A stretch of DNA of 64,000 nt from Streptomyces flaveus (GCF_014647675.1 NZ_BMPQ01000003.1:124001-188000), one strand, 5' to 3'. Shown: positions 52,901 to 60,390, counted from the stretch's first letter. The notes: generated by a model not told the origin, from the letters alone. Made by a program: numbers and translations.

Positions 52901-53226
52901 TCGCCGACGAGACGCTCGAACCGGTGCAGATCGATGTCGTCGGCCGAGGCGGCGAGCCGGTACCCGCCCTCCTCCGACACGACCGCAGCCGCCCCGAGCA
53001 CCCGCCGCAACCGCCCGACCAGGGCCTGCAACGCCCCCGTGGCATCGGCGGGCGGATCCCCGTCCCACACCTCGTCGACCAGCAGCCCCGCGGGCACGGT
53101 ACGGCCACCCCGCAACGCGAGCACGGTCAGCAGAGCACGCAACCGCGCCCCGCCGACAGGAACGGGGCTGCCGTCGGGGCGAAGTGCCTGGGTGGTACCG
53201 AGGATGCGATAGCGCACGGGGTCCAT
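49918..53226 (-). CDS. AfsR/SARP-family transcriptional regulator, BTAD-NB-ARC-TPR
   Basis: 1102 residues. OmpR-like winged helix (ILGTTQALRPDGSPVPVGGA, VDEVWDGDPPADATGALQAL), BTAD (LWRGPALADLPDRTVESARW to ELRALHGELL), then NB-ARC ATPase with P-loop TLLGPGGAGKTRLSQEAAES, Walker B RMLLILDNCEHVVDA and VLATSREPLGVPGELLRPVE, and a TPR-rich C-terminal half (GTAEALSARGEAHERRGEYG). Large SARP regulators control secondary metabolism or stress genes; the target here is unknown and no biosynthetic cluster is seen next to it. Confidence 0.92.
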   Translation of the reverse strand: MDPVRYRILGTTQALRPDGSPVPVGGARLRALLTVLALRGGRTVPAGLLVDEVWDGDPPADATGALQALVGRLRRVLGAAAVVSEEGGYRLAASADDIDLHRFERLVGEGTRALADRDPAKAAVVLDDALGLWRGPALADLPDRTVESARWEARRLDALRARHTAALALGHAAQSLPELTALCDTHPLDEPLQALRLRALRDAGRTAQALAAYEDVRRLLAEQLGTDPGPELRALHGELLSVGDSPAVAAPAPAVTVADDARTSEPRARGNLRARLTSFVGRESDIEAIRGDLVTARLVTLLGPGGAGKTRLSQEAAESVRDVVRDGVWLAELAPVDDPDAVPETVLTAVGARETVLYGAGAEAMRAGSDRHDDPVERLAEHCGKRRMLLILDNCEHVVDATARLVEELLERCPELTVLATSREPLGVPGELLRPVEPLPEPYALRLLADRGAAARPGFRIEDDPEAAAEICRRLDGLPLAIELAAARLRMLTPRQIADRLDDRFLLLTSGSRTVLPRQQTLRAVVDWSWELLDEGERDVLRRLSVFAGGCDLAAAEAVCGPGTLEALGSLVDKSLVVAAPSGDGDMRYRLLETVAEYARDRLDESGRRAAAERAHLTYFRELARTTDPLLRGHGQLAAIERLERESENIRAALHHAVAVGEEQEALCLVLSMAWYWLMRDLRIVARNWCREVQGLGPDPFSEPVRPVVPLWERCTATPPPWTGEVLDEARRQMHLVHLACMDTELDAWQTPEAQAKLRAVAGTYEPRLPQACRFPGSLWFYAVMLTGDMERVRTIINAAVDTSRGVPGYEWDLAANLQMRANLLANRTEWEGDATHDADESLEIYRRLGDLWGTAEALSARGEAHERRGEYGRAAADYQAAIESAERLGAHAQMAVLTARLGGALIEAGEAERGERLVREVIDQSMGGGSGQAGPFARLILAGVLSMTDRIPEAREQLRLLREEFKIANFIIFDAFILGSEAWLDAVDGRYPESLDTIRRALERAEDPLSEAIAPQMRSAYLTTAAYALAHVDGGSRARDAARCLGAADALQPPRHVSSSQEREVYRRAVERTRAVLGDEAYAAAYAEGGGLSSVEAAALI

Positions 53227-53388
53227 TGTCTCTGGTGAATTGAGGAGAGGTCACAGGGCTGGGGCGGCGCGGCGAGCTAAGGCATGCCCCACCCTGTACG
53301 GAACTCACAGCCGACCGCGAGACGTTTTCCGCATACGCCCGGTACGGTCGGGCACGCCCGTTTGTACGAACCCAGGGAGCCCGACCCC

Positions 53389-54189
53389 ATGACCACCGCT
53401 ACCAACCGCCACAGCGACCGGCGGATCAGCCCGGTCTTTCTCGGGATCGTGGCCGTCATGGCGGTCACGGGCTGGGCCACCTGGACCGGTTTCGCGGAAC
53501 AGCCCGGTGTCGCCGTCTTCCTGTTCGTGACGGCCGCGTGGATCGTCTCGCTCTGTCTGCACGAGTACGCACACGCGCGTACGGCCCTGCACAGCGGCGA
53601 CATCTCCATAGGCGCGAAGGGCTACTTGACCCTCAACCCACTCGCCTACACCCACGCCCTGCTGAGCATCGTGCTGCCCGTCATCTTCGTGATCATGGGT
53701 GGTATCGGTCTGCCCGGCGGTGCGGTCTGGATCGAGCGGAACCGCATCCAGGGCCGCTGGAAGCACAGCCTGATCTCGGCGGCGGGCCCGCTGACGAACG
53801 TGCTGTTCGCGGTCGTCTGCACGGCCCCGTTCTGGCTGGACGCGCTCGACGGCGTACCGGCCGACTTCCGGTTCGCCCTGGCGTTCCTGGCGCTGCTCCA
53901 GGTCACGGCCGCGCTGCTGAACTTCCTGCCGGTGCCGGGCCTGGACGGCTACGGCATGATCGAGCCCTGGCTGTCGTACAAGATCCGCCAACAGGTGGAG
54001 CCGCTCGCGCCCTTCGGGCTGCTCCTCGTGATCGCCATCCTGTGGATCCCGGCGGTGAACGGTGTGTTCTTCGACGTGATCGACACGCTCCTGCGCGGCC
54101 TGGGAATCGACGAGATCAGCACGTACTGCGGCCAGAACCTCTACCGCTTCTGGACGGACACCGACCAGTTCTGCACCGTCGGTTCGTGA
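53389..54189 (+). CDS. Site-2 protease (M50) family membrane metalloprotease
   Basis: 266 residues from ATG 53389 (GGGAG upstream). Zinc motif HExxH in WIVSLCLHEYAHARTALHSG and second-site LNFLPVPGLDGYGM; five to six membrane spans including VFLGIVAVMAVTGWATW and LLLVIAILWIPAVNGVFFDV. Intramembrane proteases of this type often cut anti-sigma factors; substrate unknown. The Cys-containing C-tail (STYCGQNLYRFWTDTDQFCT) lies after the last helix. Confidence 0.9.
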   Translation: MTTATNRHSDRRISPVFLGIVAVMAVTGWATWTGFAEQPGVAVFLFVTAAWIVSLCLHEYAHARTALHSGDISIGAKGYLTLNPLAYTHALLSIVLPVIFVIMGGIGLPGGAVWIERNRIQGRWKHSLISAAGPLTNVLFAVVCTAPFWLDALDGVPADFRFALAFLALLQVTAALLNFLPVPGLDGYGMIEPWLSYKIRQQVEPLAPFGLLLVIAILWIPAVNGVFFDVIDTLLRGLGIDEISTYCGQNLYRFWTDTDQFCTVGS

Positions 54190-54206
54190 CCGTCAGCGCC
54201 TGACCG

Positions 54207-54389
54207 TCAGTTCGTGACGGAGCCGTTCCGCGCCTTGCCGCGCCGCAGGTAGTACCAGGCCATGTTGGACGACAGGCCCGCGAGCAGTACCCACACGATG
54301 CCCAGCCAGTAGCCCTTGGCGAAGGAGACGACGGCCGCGGCGACGGAGAGGACGCAGACGACGAGGGCGTAGAGGGCGAGGCGGGGCAT
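54207..54389 (-). CDS. Small two-span membrane protein
   Basis: 60 residues from ATG 54389, set by AGGAG: MPRLALYALVVCVLSVAAAV, VSFAKGYWLGIVWVLLAGLS, SNMAWYYLRRGKARNGSVTN. Two hydrophobic helices and a basic tail. Conserved-looking but function unknown. Follows npdG on the same strand after about 58 bases. Confidence 0.75.
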   Translation of the reverse strand: MPRLALYALVVCVLSVAAAVVSFAKGYWLGIVWVLLAGLSSNMAWYYLRRGKARNGSVTN

Positions 54390-54447
54390 CGGACGGACTC
54401 CTGTCGGGGGGACACTGCTTTCCTGTTCACCAGTGTCCCCCACCCAC

Positions 54448-55164
54448 TCATACGTCGGTGACGCGCAGGCCCGCATGGGCCTTGTAGCGGCGGTTCACCG
54501 AGATCAGGTTCGCGACCAGCGACTCGACCTGGTGGGCGTTGCGCAGCCGCCCGGAGAAGATGCCGCGCATGCCGGGGATACGGCCGGCCAGCGCCTGCAC
54601 GATCTCGACGTCCGCCCGTACCTCGCCGAGCACCATCACATCGGTGTCGATCTCCTCGACCTCCGGGTCCTGGAGCAGTACGGCGGACAGATGGTGGAAG
54701 GCCGCGGTGACGCGCGAGTCGGGGAGCAGCGCGGCGGCCTGCTCGGCGGCGCTGCCCTCCTCCGGCTTCAGCGCGTACGCACCCTTCTTGTCGAAACCGA
54801 GCGGGTTGACGCAGTCGACGACGAGCTTCCCGCTCAGCTCCTCCCTGAGCGACTCCAGCGTCTTGCCGTGCCCGTCCCACGGCACCGCGACGATCACGAT
54901 GTCGCTGCGCCGCGCGCACTCGGCGTTGTCGGCGCCCTCGACGCCGTGCCCGAGTTCGTCAGCGGCGGACTGCGCCCGCTCCGCGGCCCGCGAGCCGATG
55001 ATCACCTTCTGCCCTGCCCGGGCCAGCCGGTAGGCGAGGCCCTTGCCCTGCGGGCCGGTGCCGCCGAGCACGCCCACGACGAGCCCGGACACGTCGGGCA
55101 GGTCCCAGGGGTCCTTGGCCGGGGCCTTGGCGGCTTGCTGTGCACTGTTGTCGGTAGAGGTCAT
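54448..55164 (-). CDS. npdG: NADPH:F420 oxidoreductase (NpdG)
   Basis: 238 residues. LVVGVLGGTGPQGKGLAYRL and KVIIGSRAAERAQ form the dinucleotide fold; DIVIVAVPWDGHGKTLESLR, LVVDCVNPLGFDKKGAYALK and FHHLSAVLLQDPEV are typical of NpdG/Fno. Transfers hydride between NADPH and deazaflavin F420, supplying F420H2 in actinomycetes. First 25 residues (TSTDNSAQQAAKAPAKDPWD) are an extra tail. Confidence 0.94.
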   Translation of the reverse strand: MTSTDNSAQQAAKAPAKDPWDLPDVSGLVVGVLGGTGPQGKGLAYRLARAGQKVIIGSRAAERAQSAADELGHGVEGADNAECARRSDIVIVAVPWDGHGKTLESLREELSGKLVVDCVNPLGFDKKGAYALKPEEGSAAEQAAALLPDSRVTAAFHHLSAVLLQDPEVEEIDTDVMVLGEVRADVEIVQALAGRIPGMRGIFSGRLRNAHQVESLVANLISVNRRYKAHAGLRVTDV

Positions 55165-55201
55165 GGGCCGACTTTACGTCCGTACCGATCCGCCCCGGCG
55201 C

Positions 55202-56275
55202 TCAGGTGAGGTCTGCTACAGGCACTCTGCGGAAGGTGATCGTCTCGTACGCGCTGAAGTCGCCCGTCTCGTAGAGGAGGCCGACGGTCGAGGCGTCGAG
55301 ACGTACGAGATCGGAGTACGCGGCGGGCAGTCCGTCCACCGTGTGCACGGGCCGCCAGGTGACGCCGGCGTCGGTGCTGGCGCGGATCGTCATGAGGGCG
55401 CGGTAGCCGGGGACGGCGGGGCCGGAGAAGAGCAGCACGTCCGGGTCACGGAGCTGGAGAACGCTGCCCTCACAGACCGGCGCGACCAGCCCCGCCTGCG
55501 GCCGGAAGGGCTTCACGAGCGTCTGGCCGCCGTCCGTGGAGTAGGCGTCGGCGCGGGTGCCGGGTGCTGTCGCGTCGTTACGGGTGTTGAAGTAGACGCG
55601 GCCGTCGGGGAGTTCGGCGGCGGTCGTCTCGTTCACGTTGATGTAGCCGTCGGTGTTGTCGTCGAGGTAGCCGATGCGCCAGGTCTTGCCGCGGTCGTCG
55701 CTGAGCAGGCAGTGGCCGCCGTTGTACTTTCCCTCGGTGCCGTTGTCCCGGCCGGCCGGCGGGAGGGAGTGGTTGGCGGGCACGACCACGCGGCCGCCGG
55801 CGAGCTGGATCGCGTGGCCCGGTGTGGTGGCGTACCACCGCCAACTCGCCTGCTTCGTCTGCGCGGTGATGTCGCGTGGCGTCGACCAGGTGACCCCGTC
55901 GTCGTCGCTGTGCTGGACCCAGACGCGGCGTCCGTCGGCAGCGCTCACCTTGCCCCTTCGGATGGCGTCCTCGGTGGCGAGGGCCGCGTTGCGTACGTGG
56001 ACGAGGAGGAGGCGGCCGGTGTCCAGCACGACGGGCGCGGGGTTGCCGGCCAGGTTGTCGCCGTGCTTGGCGGCGACCTCCAGGGGGCCCCAGGTCCGGC
56101 CGCCGTCCGTGGACCGCTTCAGCACGATGTCGATGTTGCCGAAGTCGTCGTGGGAGCCGACGCGGCCCTCGCACATTGCGAGCAGGGTTCCGGCCGCCGT
56201 GGTGACGACGGCCGGGATACGGAAGCTTGCGTAGCCTTCCTGGCCTGCGCGGAAGGGTACGGACGATTCTGCCAT
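55202..56275 (-). CDS. Sialidase family (BNR/Asp-box) protein, no export signal
   Basis: 357 residues from ATG 56275, set by GGAGG. Contains the RIP motif in GYASFRIPAVVTTAAG and five Asp boxes (STDGGRTWG, SDDDGVTWS, SDDRGKTWR, STDGGQTLV, STDAGVTWR), with EGSVLQLRDPDVLLFSGPAV and ETGDFSAYETITFRRVPV near the end. Six-bladed propeller exo-sialidase fold. There is no signal peptide or membrane segment, unlike secreted sialidases, so it may act inside the cell or be a related glycosidase. Confidence 0.88.
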   Translation of the reverse strand: MAESSVPFRAGQEGYASFRIPAVVTTAAGTLLAMCEGRVGSHDDFGNIDIVLKRSTDGGRTWGPLEVAAKHGDNLAGNPAPVVLDTGRLLLVHVRNAALATEDAIRRGKVSAADGRRVWVQHSDDDGVTWSTPRDITAQTKQASWRWYATTPGHAIQLAGGRVVVPANHSLPPAGRDNGTEGKYNGGHCLLSDDRGKTWRIGYLDDNTDGYINVNETTAAELPDGRVYFNTRNDATAPGTRADAYSTDGGQTLVKPFRPQAGLVAPVCEGSVLQLRDPDVLLFSGPAVPGYRALMTIRASTDAGVTWRPVHTVDGLPAAYSDLVRLDASTVGLLYETGDFSAYETITFRRVPVADLT

Positions 56276-56360
56276 CGGGGCCTCCACGGGTGGGGGTGTT
56301 GGGCCCCCTTGCCCGCTGGGGGCCAATTCGGGGTGAACGCGGCGTTACGAGTGGGCGATT

Positions 56361-56430
56361 GGGGTGGGAGGGGTTCTTTTCCCCAGCCCCGCCCCTTCCC
56401 GGCTGTATCAATTTGCGGCTCCGCCGCGTG
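56361..56430 (-). repeat. Dispersed 65-70 bp repeat, copy B
   Basis: Reverse complement of the repeat at 47843-47912 (CACGCGGCGGAGCCGCAAAT...GGGAAGGGGCGGG). Placed between the sialidase gene and the IS630-type element, 75 bases before the element's left end. Confidence 0.88.
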
Positions 56431-56506
56431 AGGGGGCTGTGCCCCCAGGCCCCCCGCCAGGGGGCGAATTCGAGGGGTCGTTGCAACACTGCTGGTCAGC
56501 TGGCTA

Positions 56507-57731
56507 GTGCCGCATCAGGCAACGTTTGCCCTGTCGACGAGGGCTCGTAGGCGCCGGTCATCGGCATGGTGGTTTCGCCAGATGATGTAGCGGCGGATCA
56601 TGCTGCCCTGTTCCTTATGGCTGGCGTGGTCGGTGCCGTCGAGGGTGAAGTAACGCAGGGCGGTGAACTGGGCCTCGATGCGGTTGAGCCAGGAGCTGTT
56701 GGTGGGGGTGTAGGCGATCTCGACGTTGTTCGTAGTGGCCCAGGTGCCGACCCGCTGGCACTTCTTCGTGGTCAGGTGCGGGGAGAAGTTGTCACAGACG
56801 ATCGCGATCCTGACCCCGGGCGGGTAGAGGGTGCGCAGGTAGCGGCAGAACTCCAGGAACTGGGTGCGCTTCTTGACCGGCTTGATGTGGCCGTAGAGCC
56901 GGTCCCGGGTCAGGTCCAGGGCGGCGAACAGGTGCCGTACTCCGCCGTAGCGGTTGTAGGTCGCCCGCCGCCTGCGGCGGGGTTCGCGGTCGGGGTCCTT
57001 GTGCCTGCCGCCGCGTTCGGCCCACTGCCGGCCCGGGTGGGGCATCAGGTTGAGCGGGCCGAACTCATCCATGCAGAAGACGACTTCGGGCTCGCCGTCC
57101 TCGGGTATGACCTCGCCGTCGGCGATCGCGTAGAGGTGCTCGACGCGGGCCTTCCTGGCCGCGTAGTCCGGATCGCGGGAGGTCTTCCAGGTCTTCAGGC
57201 GTTGAAAGGAGACGCCTTCCTCGCGGAGCAGGATGCGCAGGCCCTCGTGGCTGATGTCGTCGACCACCCCCTCGGCGACCAGGAAGTCCGCCAGTTTGGT
57301 CAGGCTCCAGGTCGAGAACGGCAGGTCGTGTTCGGCCGGCCTGGACTTCGCGATCTTCTTGATCTCGCGCCGCTCGGGCAGGGTGAAGGTCTTCGGCCGA
57401 CCGCCCTTGTACTTCGGATACAGGGAGTCGAAGCCGTCGGTGTTGAAGTTGTGGATCACGTCGCGGACCCGGTCGTCGCTGGTGAACGTCACTTCGGCGA
57501 TCTTCGCCACCGGCAGGCCCTGCGCGGACAGCAGGATCATCTGGGCCCGCCGCCAGGTCACCACCGAACCGGTGTCTCTGCGGATGATCCGCAGCAACCG
57601 CCTGCCCTCGTCGTCGTCGATTTCCCGGACCCGCACACGTTCAGTCACGTGATCATTCTGGCCGTCCGGTGCAGCCCGGCGCAGCAACCGAGCGCTGCCT
57701 CATGACAGGGCGAACGTTGCTGATGCGGCAC
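56507..57731 (-). mobile_element. IS630 family insertion sequence (inner limits)
   Basis: 1225 bp with TA at each side (56505-56506, 57732-57733). Left repeat GTGCCGCATCAGGCAACGTT, right repeat complement GTGCCGCATCAGCAACGTTC, one base shorter. Single transposase reading leftward whose stop codon lies inside the left repeat. Confidence 0.88.
56515..57648 (-). CDS. IS630 family transposase
   Basis: 377 residues from GTG 57648. N-terminal HTH (LLSAQGLPVAKIAEVTFTSD; winged helix to about 120) and DDE domain with CMDEFGPLNLMPHPG (first Asp), AIVCDNFSPHLTTKK (second Asp) and TPTNSSWLNRIEAQFTALRY (Glu). All three acidic residues and full length are present, so it may be active. Cuts at the element ends and inserts at TA. 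Confidence 0.95.
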   Translation of the reverse strand: MTERVRVREIDDDEGRRLLRIIRRDTGSVVTWRRAQMILLSAQGLPVAKIAEVTFTSDDRVRDVIHNFNTDGFDSLYPKYKGGRPKTFTLPERREIKKIAKSRPAEHDLPFSTWSLTKLADFLVAEGVVDDISHEGLRILLREEGVSFQRLKTWKTSRDPDYAARKARVEHLYAIADGEVIPEDGEPEVVFCMDEFGPLNLMPHPGRQWAERGGRHKDPDREPRRRRRATYNRYGGVRHLFAALDLTRDRLYGHIKPVKKRTQFLEFCRYLRTLYPPGVRIAIVCDNFSPHLTTKKCQRVGTWATTNNVEIAYTPTNSSWLNRIEAQFTALRYFTLDGTDHASHKEQGSMIRRYIIWRNHHADDRRLRALVDRANVA

Positions 57732-58480
57732 TAAGTGGTCGTCGGTTCCTGGGCGGCCGTGACGACGGCTGCCAGGTCTGCGCCCGCCCGGAGGAGCGCC
57801 ACGGTCCGCATGGCGATCTGGTCAAGACGCTGTTGCAGGATGCGTCGGATCTCTCCCAGGCCCTCGAGTTGATGCAGGGAGCCCATGATCTCGCGCACCG
57901 CGGGAATGCCGTAACCGGTGCTGCGCAGGGCCGCAACGATTCGGGCCGCTCTGATGGCTGACAGGTCGTAGCGGCGCGCTCGCAGTGACGTCACCCGGTC
58001 GGGGGTGACAAGCCCTTCCTGCTCCCAGAACCGCAGGGTCGAGGGGCGTACATCAAGCGCTCTGGCGAGCTCCGTGATCGTCATCGCGTCGCTCTCCTGC
58101 TCGAACTCGGGTGTGTTCGCTTCGGCCTGGATCGCACGCAACGCTTGTTGAGCACGCAGGGCCTCCTCGCGTTCCCGCGCGAGCCGAACATGGACCGTGC
58201 TGATCGCTGAGGCTGCCTCCGTGATCGTCTCGGTTCGCAGTTCCGCGAGCATCTGCCGGGCTGTGACAGGCCCAACAGCACCTGCGAGTCCTCGATAGGC
58301 GCGCAGGGCGTGCACGTGCAGCGGCGTGTAGGACCGGTAACCGTTGCTCGATCGAGAGGCTGGGGGAATGACTCCCAGCCGCTCCAGGTCGCGAACCTGT
58401 TGCACCGAGTACCCCGACTCCTTGGCGACATCGGCGGTTCGGAGCGGTACCTGTTGCGAACCGCTCACCGCCTCGCCCAT
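57731..58480 (-). CDS. MerR family regulator with two MerR helix-turn-helix domains
   Basis: 249 residues from ATG 58480; ATG 58495 is an alternative. Domain 1: LRTADVAKESGYSVQQVRDL, ERLGVIPPASRSSNGYRSY; coiled middle (STVHVRLAREREEALRAQQA); domain 2: MTITELARALDVRPSTLRFW, EQEGLVTPDRVTSLRARRYD. Two complete HTH regions in one chain is unusual for MerR, which normally dimerises a single one. The last codons ACG ACC ACT run into TAG whose G (plus-strand C57731) belongs to the IS end, so the C-terminus was set by the insertion. GC content and codons look less extreme than neighbours. Confidence 0.85.
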   Translation of the reverse strand: MGEAVSGSQQVPLRTADVAKESGYSVQQVRDLERLGVIPPASRSSNGYRSYTPLHVHALRAYRGLAGAVGPVTARQMLAELRTETITEAASAISTVHVRLAREREEALRAQQALRAIQAEANTPEFEQESDAMTITELARALDVRPSTLRFWEQEGLVTPDRVTSLRARRYDLSAIRAARIVAALRSTGYGIPAVREIMGSLHQLEGLGEIRRILQQRLDQIAMRTVALLRAGADLAAVVTAAQEPTTT

Positions 58481-58521
58481 CGGCCAACCCCACATAAGCA
58501 CTTGAAGGTGATGCTTGAACC

Positions 58522-59007
58522 ATGAGTATGGAACAGATCATCGCGACCGTGCGAGGCTTCGCCGGGGCGCTCGTGGTTGTCCCGGAGCCGGGCGGCGACT
58601 TCCCCGAGATCGCGTGGGGGGATGCGTTCTTCTACTACGCCCCCGACGGCCAGATGCCTCAGAACGTCCAGCCTTACGGAACGATCGTCACCAAGAACTA
58701 CCCCGACGATGCCGCTTGTGACCTTGACCCTCCGGGCCGCTGGCGCGTGAACATCCACGCCGACCGTGCGACGTTCCGAGAACTCACGGGGGAGGAACCG
58801 CGCAGCCTCACCCGACCTCGCGACTACGCAGCCGCCGACAGCGCGATGCCGCACCCGGTGTACGGGGCGCTCGGCTGGATCTGTGTCGTCAATCCTGGTG
58901 AGAGGACAACGGACACGGTCGTGCAGCTTCTGCGCAGCGCCCACGACGCCGCTCGTGCCAGGTTCGCGCGGCGACACGAACCGGGAAAGTCTCTGGAGGA
59001 TGACTGA
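58522..59007 (+). CDS. DUF6194 family protein
   Basis: 161 residues (MSMEQIIATVRGFAGALVVV). Family pattern: PEIAWGDAFFYYAPDGQMPQ, PYGTIVTKNYPDD, WRVNIHADRATFRELTGEEP, HPVYGALGWICVVNPGERTT. Unknown function, cytoplasmic, probably a small alpha/beta fold. Divergent from the double-MerR gene across 41 bases containing direct TTGAA repeats, so MerR may control it. Lies within the outer IS630 limits. Confidence 0.85.
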   Translation: MSMEQIIATVRGFAGALVVVPEPGGDFPEIAWGDAFFYYAPDGQMPQNVQPYGTIVTKNYPDDAACDLDPPGRWRVNIHADRATFRELTGEEPRSLTRPRDYAAADSAMPHPVYGALGWICVVNPGERTTDTVVQLLRSAHDAARARFARRHEPGKSLEDD

Positions 59008-59032
59008 CACGGTTCCAGATCAGGTGGACTTG

Positions 59033-59058
59033 AGGGCGAACGTTGCCTGATGCGGCAC
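59033..59058. repeat. Solo right outer inverted repeat of the IS630-type element
   Basis: AGGGCGAACGTTGCCTGATG then CGGCAC, followed by TA. Matches the left end at 56507-56532 with one mismatch and keeps the CCTG that the inner right end lacks. Confidence 0.9.
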
Positions 59059-59114
59059 TAGAACCCAAGGGGGGGGGTGGGGGTGACACGTTGTGTCGCG
59101 GCTGCGGGTGCGTC

Positions 59115-59144
59115 GTGGCTGGTCGCGCAGTTCCCCGCGCCCCT
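59115..59144. repeat. Dispersed convergent-gene hairpin element, copy 4 (half)
   Basis: Complete GTGGCTGGTCGCGCAGTTCC core to CGCGCCCCT, but the complementary GGGGCGC arm is replaced by GAAAAGC. Confidence 0.8.
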
Positions 59145-59379
59145 GAAAAGCAAAAGCCTGCGGCTGCCCGCGCCCCGGACAAGCCCGGGCCTCGGGAAAG
59201 CCCGCACCACAACGAACCGGCACTCTCCCTCCGGCGGGAGGGGGCGTGGGTCGGTGCGTCGTATGCCCGTCGCTTAGCTTCGGTCTCGGAGAACCCGCAC
59301 CGTGTACCAGGCCAGGGTTGTATGCCCGGCCTGCGACGGGCTGACGCACCGGCCCACGACCCCGACCCACCACCCACCC

Positions 59380-59409
59380 AGGGGCGCGGGGAACTGCGCG
59401 ACCAGCCAC
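59380..59409. repeat. Dispersed convergent-gene hairpin element, copy 5 (inverse)
   Basis: AGGGGCGCGGGGAACTGCGC then GACCAGCCAC: inverse of copy 4, 235 bases away, so copies 4 and 5 could pair. Confidence 0.85.
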
Positions 59410-59444
59410 GACGCACCCGCACCCGCCCAACCACCGGAGGCACC

Positions 59445-59470
59445 CCGCGGGGAACTGCGCGACCAGCCAC
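59445..59470. repeat. Dispersed convergent-gene hairpin element, copy 6 (inverse, short)
   Basis: CGCGGGGAACTGCGCGACCA then GCCAC, a shortened inverse copy 65 bases after copy 5. Confidence 0.75.
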
Positions 59471-59526
59471 CCACACACCCGCACCCAAAAACGAACCCAC
59501 CCGCCCAACCGCCGGAGGCAACCCGC

Positions 59527-60390
59527 TCAGTGAACGGAGTGTTCCTCCGTCGGGAACGCCCCGCCGACCACGTCCTCGGCGAATGCCTGCGCGGCCTGCG
59601 TCATGACCGACCGAAGGTCGGCGTACTGCTTGACGAAGCGGGGCATCTTGCCGCTCGTCAGCCCGAGCATGTCCGTCCAGACGAGGACCTGCGCGTCGGT
59701 GTCAGGACCGGCCCCGATGCCGATCGTCGGGATGTGCAGGACACGTGTGACCTCGGCGGCCAGCTCGGCCGGTACGAGTTCGAGGACGACCGCGAAGGCC
59801 CCGGCGTCCTGGACGGCCTTGGCGTCGCGGAGGAGCTGCTGGGCGGCCTCCTCGCCGCGGCCCTGGACGCGGTAGCCCATGGTGTTCACGGACTGGGGGG
59901 TCAGACCGATGTGTGCCATGACCGGGATCCCGGACTCGACGAGCAACTCGATCTGGCGGTGCGAGCGTTCGCCGCCCTCCAGCTTGACGGCGCCGACCCC
60001 CGCCTCCTTCACCAGGCGTGTGGCCGAGCGCAGGGCCTGCACGGGGCCCTCCTGGTACGACCCGAAGGGCAGGTCGCCGACGATCAGGGCGCGCGAGGTG
60101 CCCCGTACGACCGCGGCGGAGAGCATGGTCATCTCGTCGAGCGTGACGGGCACGGTCGTCTCGTACCCGAGGTGGCAGTTGCCCGCCGAGTCGCCGACGA
60201 GCATGACCGGGATGCCGGCCTCGTCGAAGACGGACGCGGTCATCGCGTCGTACGCGGTGAGCATGGGCCACTTCTCGCCGCGCTCTTTGGCGGCGTTGAG
60301 GTCGCGGACAGTGATGCGGCGAGTGCCCTTTCCGCCGTACAGCGTCCTGCTGCTGTCGGGGGTCTTCTGGGCAGCCGAGAGCTGCGTCAT
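59527..60390 (-). CDS. panB: 3-methyl-2-oxobutanoate hydroxymethyltransferase
   Basis: 287 residues from ATG 60390, set by GAAGGAG eight bases upstream. PanB motifs: [40 protein letters not shown] (metal site), [40 protein letters not shown] and [20 protein letters not shown]. Uses methylene-tetrahydrofolate to make ketopantoate for pantothenate and CoA. panC/panD are not in the window. Confidence 0.96.
   Translation of the reverse strand: MTQLSAAQKTPDSSRTLYGGKGTRRITVRDLNAAKERGEKWPMLTAYDAMTASVFDEAGIPVMLVGDSAGNCHLGYETTVPVTLDEMTMLSAAVVRGTSRALIVGDLPFGSYQEGPVQALRSATRLVKEAGVGAVKLEGGERSHRQIELLVESGIPVMAHIGLTPQSVNTMGYRVQGRGEEAAQQLLRDAKAVQDAGAFAVVLELVPAELAAEVTRVLHIPTIGIGAGPDTDAQVLVWTDMLGLTSGKMPRFVKQYADLRSVMTQAAQAFAEDVVGGAFPTEEHSVH

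Larger units (their letters stand above)
56507..59058. mobile_element. IS630-type element with passenger genes (outer limits)
   Basis: Outer inverted repeats GTGCCGCATCAGGCAACGTT (from 56507) and its complement (to 59058) agree in 25 of 26 bases and both abut TA (56505-56506 and 59059-59060), the IS630 target. Between them are a transposase, a third internal repeat, a double-HTH merR gene and a DUF6194 gene. Either the transposase moved the whole 2.55 kb or an IS and a solo end lie close by chance; the better match of outer ends favours the first. Confidence 0.6.
59008..59526. other. Intergenic region of 519 bp rich in repeats
   Basis: Holds the outer IS630 repeat (59033-59058), three copies of the convergent-gene hairpin element (59115, 59380, 59445) and Cys/Arg-poor non-coding DNA. 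The middle (59260-59350) has GTATGCCCG words twice (59263 and 59317 areas) and could be a decayed gene, but I cannot name it. Confidence 0.6.

Noticed and set aside
48030..53226. Secondary-metabolite gene cluster around the exporter and SARP regulator
   Set aside because: No polyketide, peptide, terpene or tailoring genes are present in or next to this stretch.
59043..59526. Small genes in the repeat-rich gap before panB
   Set aside because: Frames are made of repeat elements, have no ribosome sites and no resemblance to proteins.
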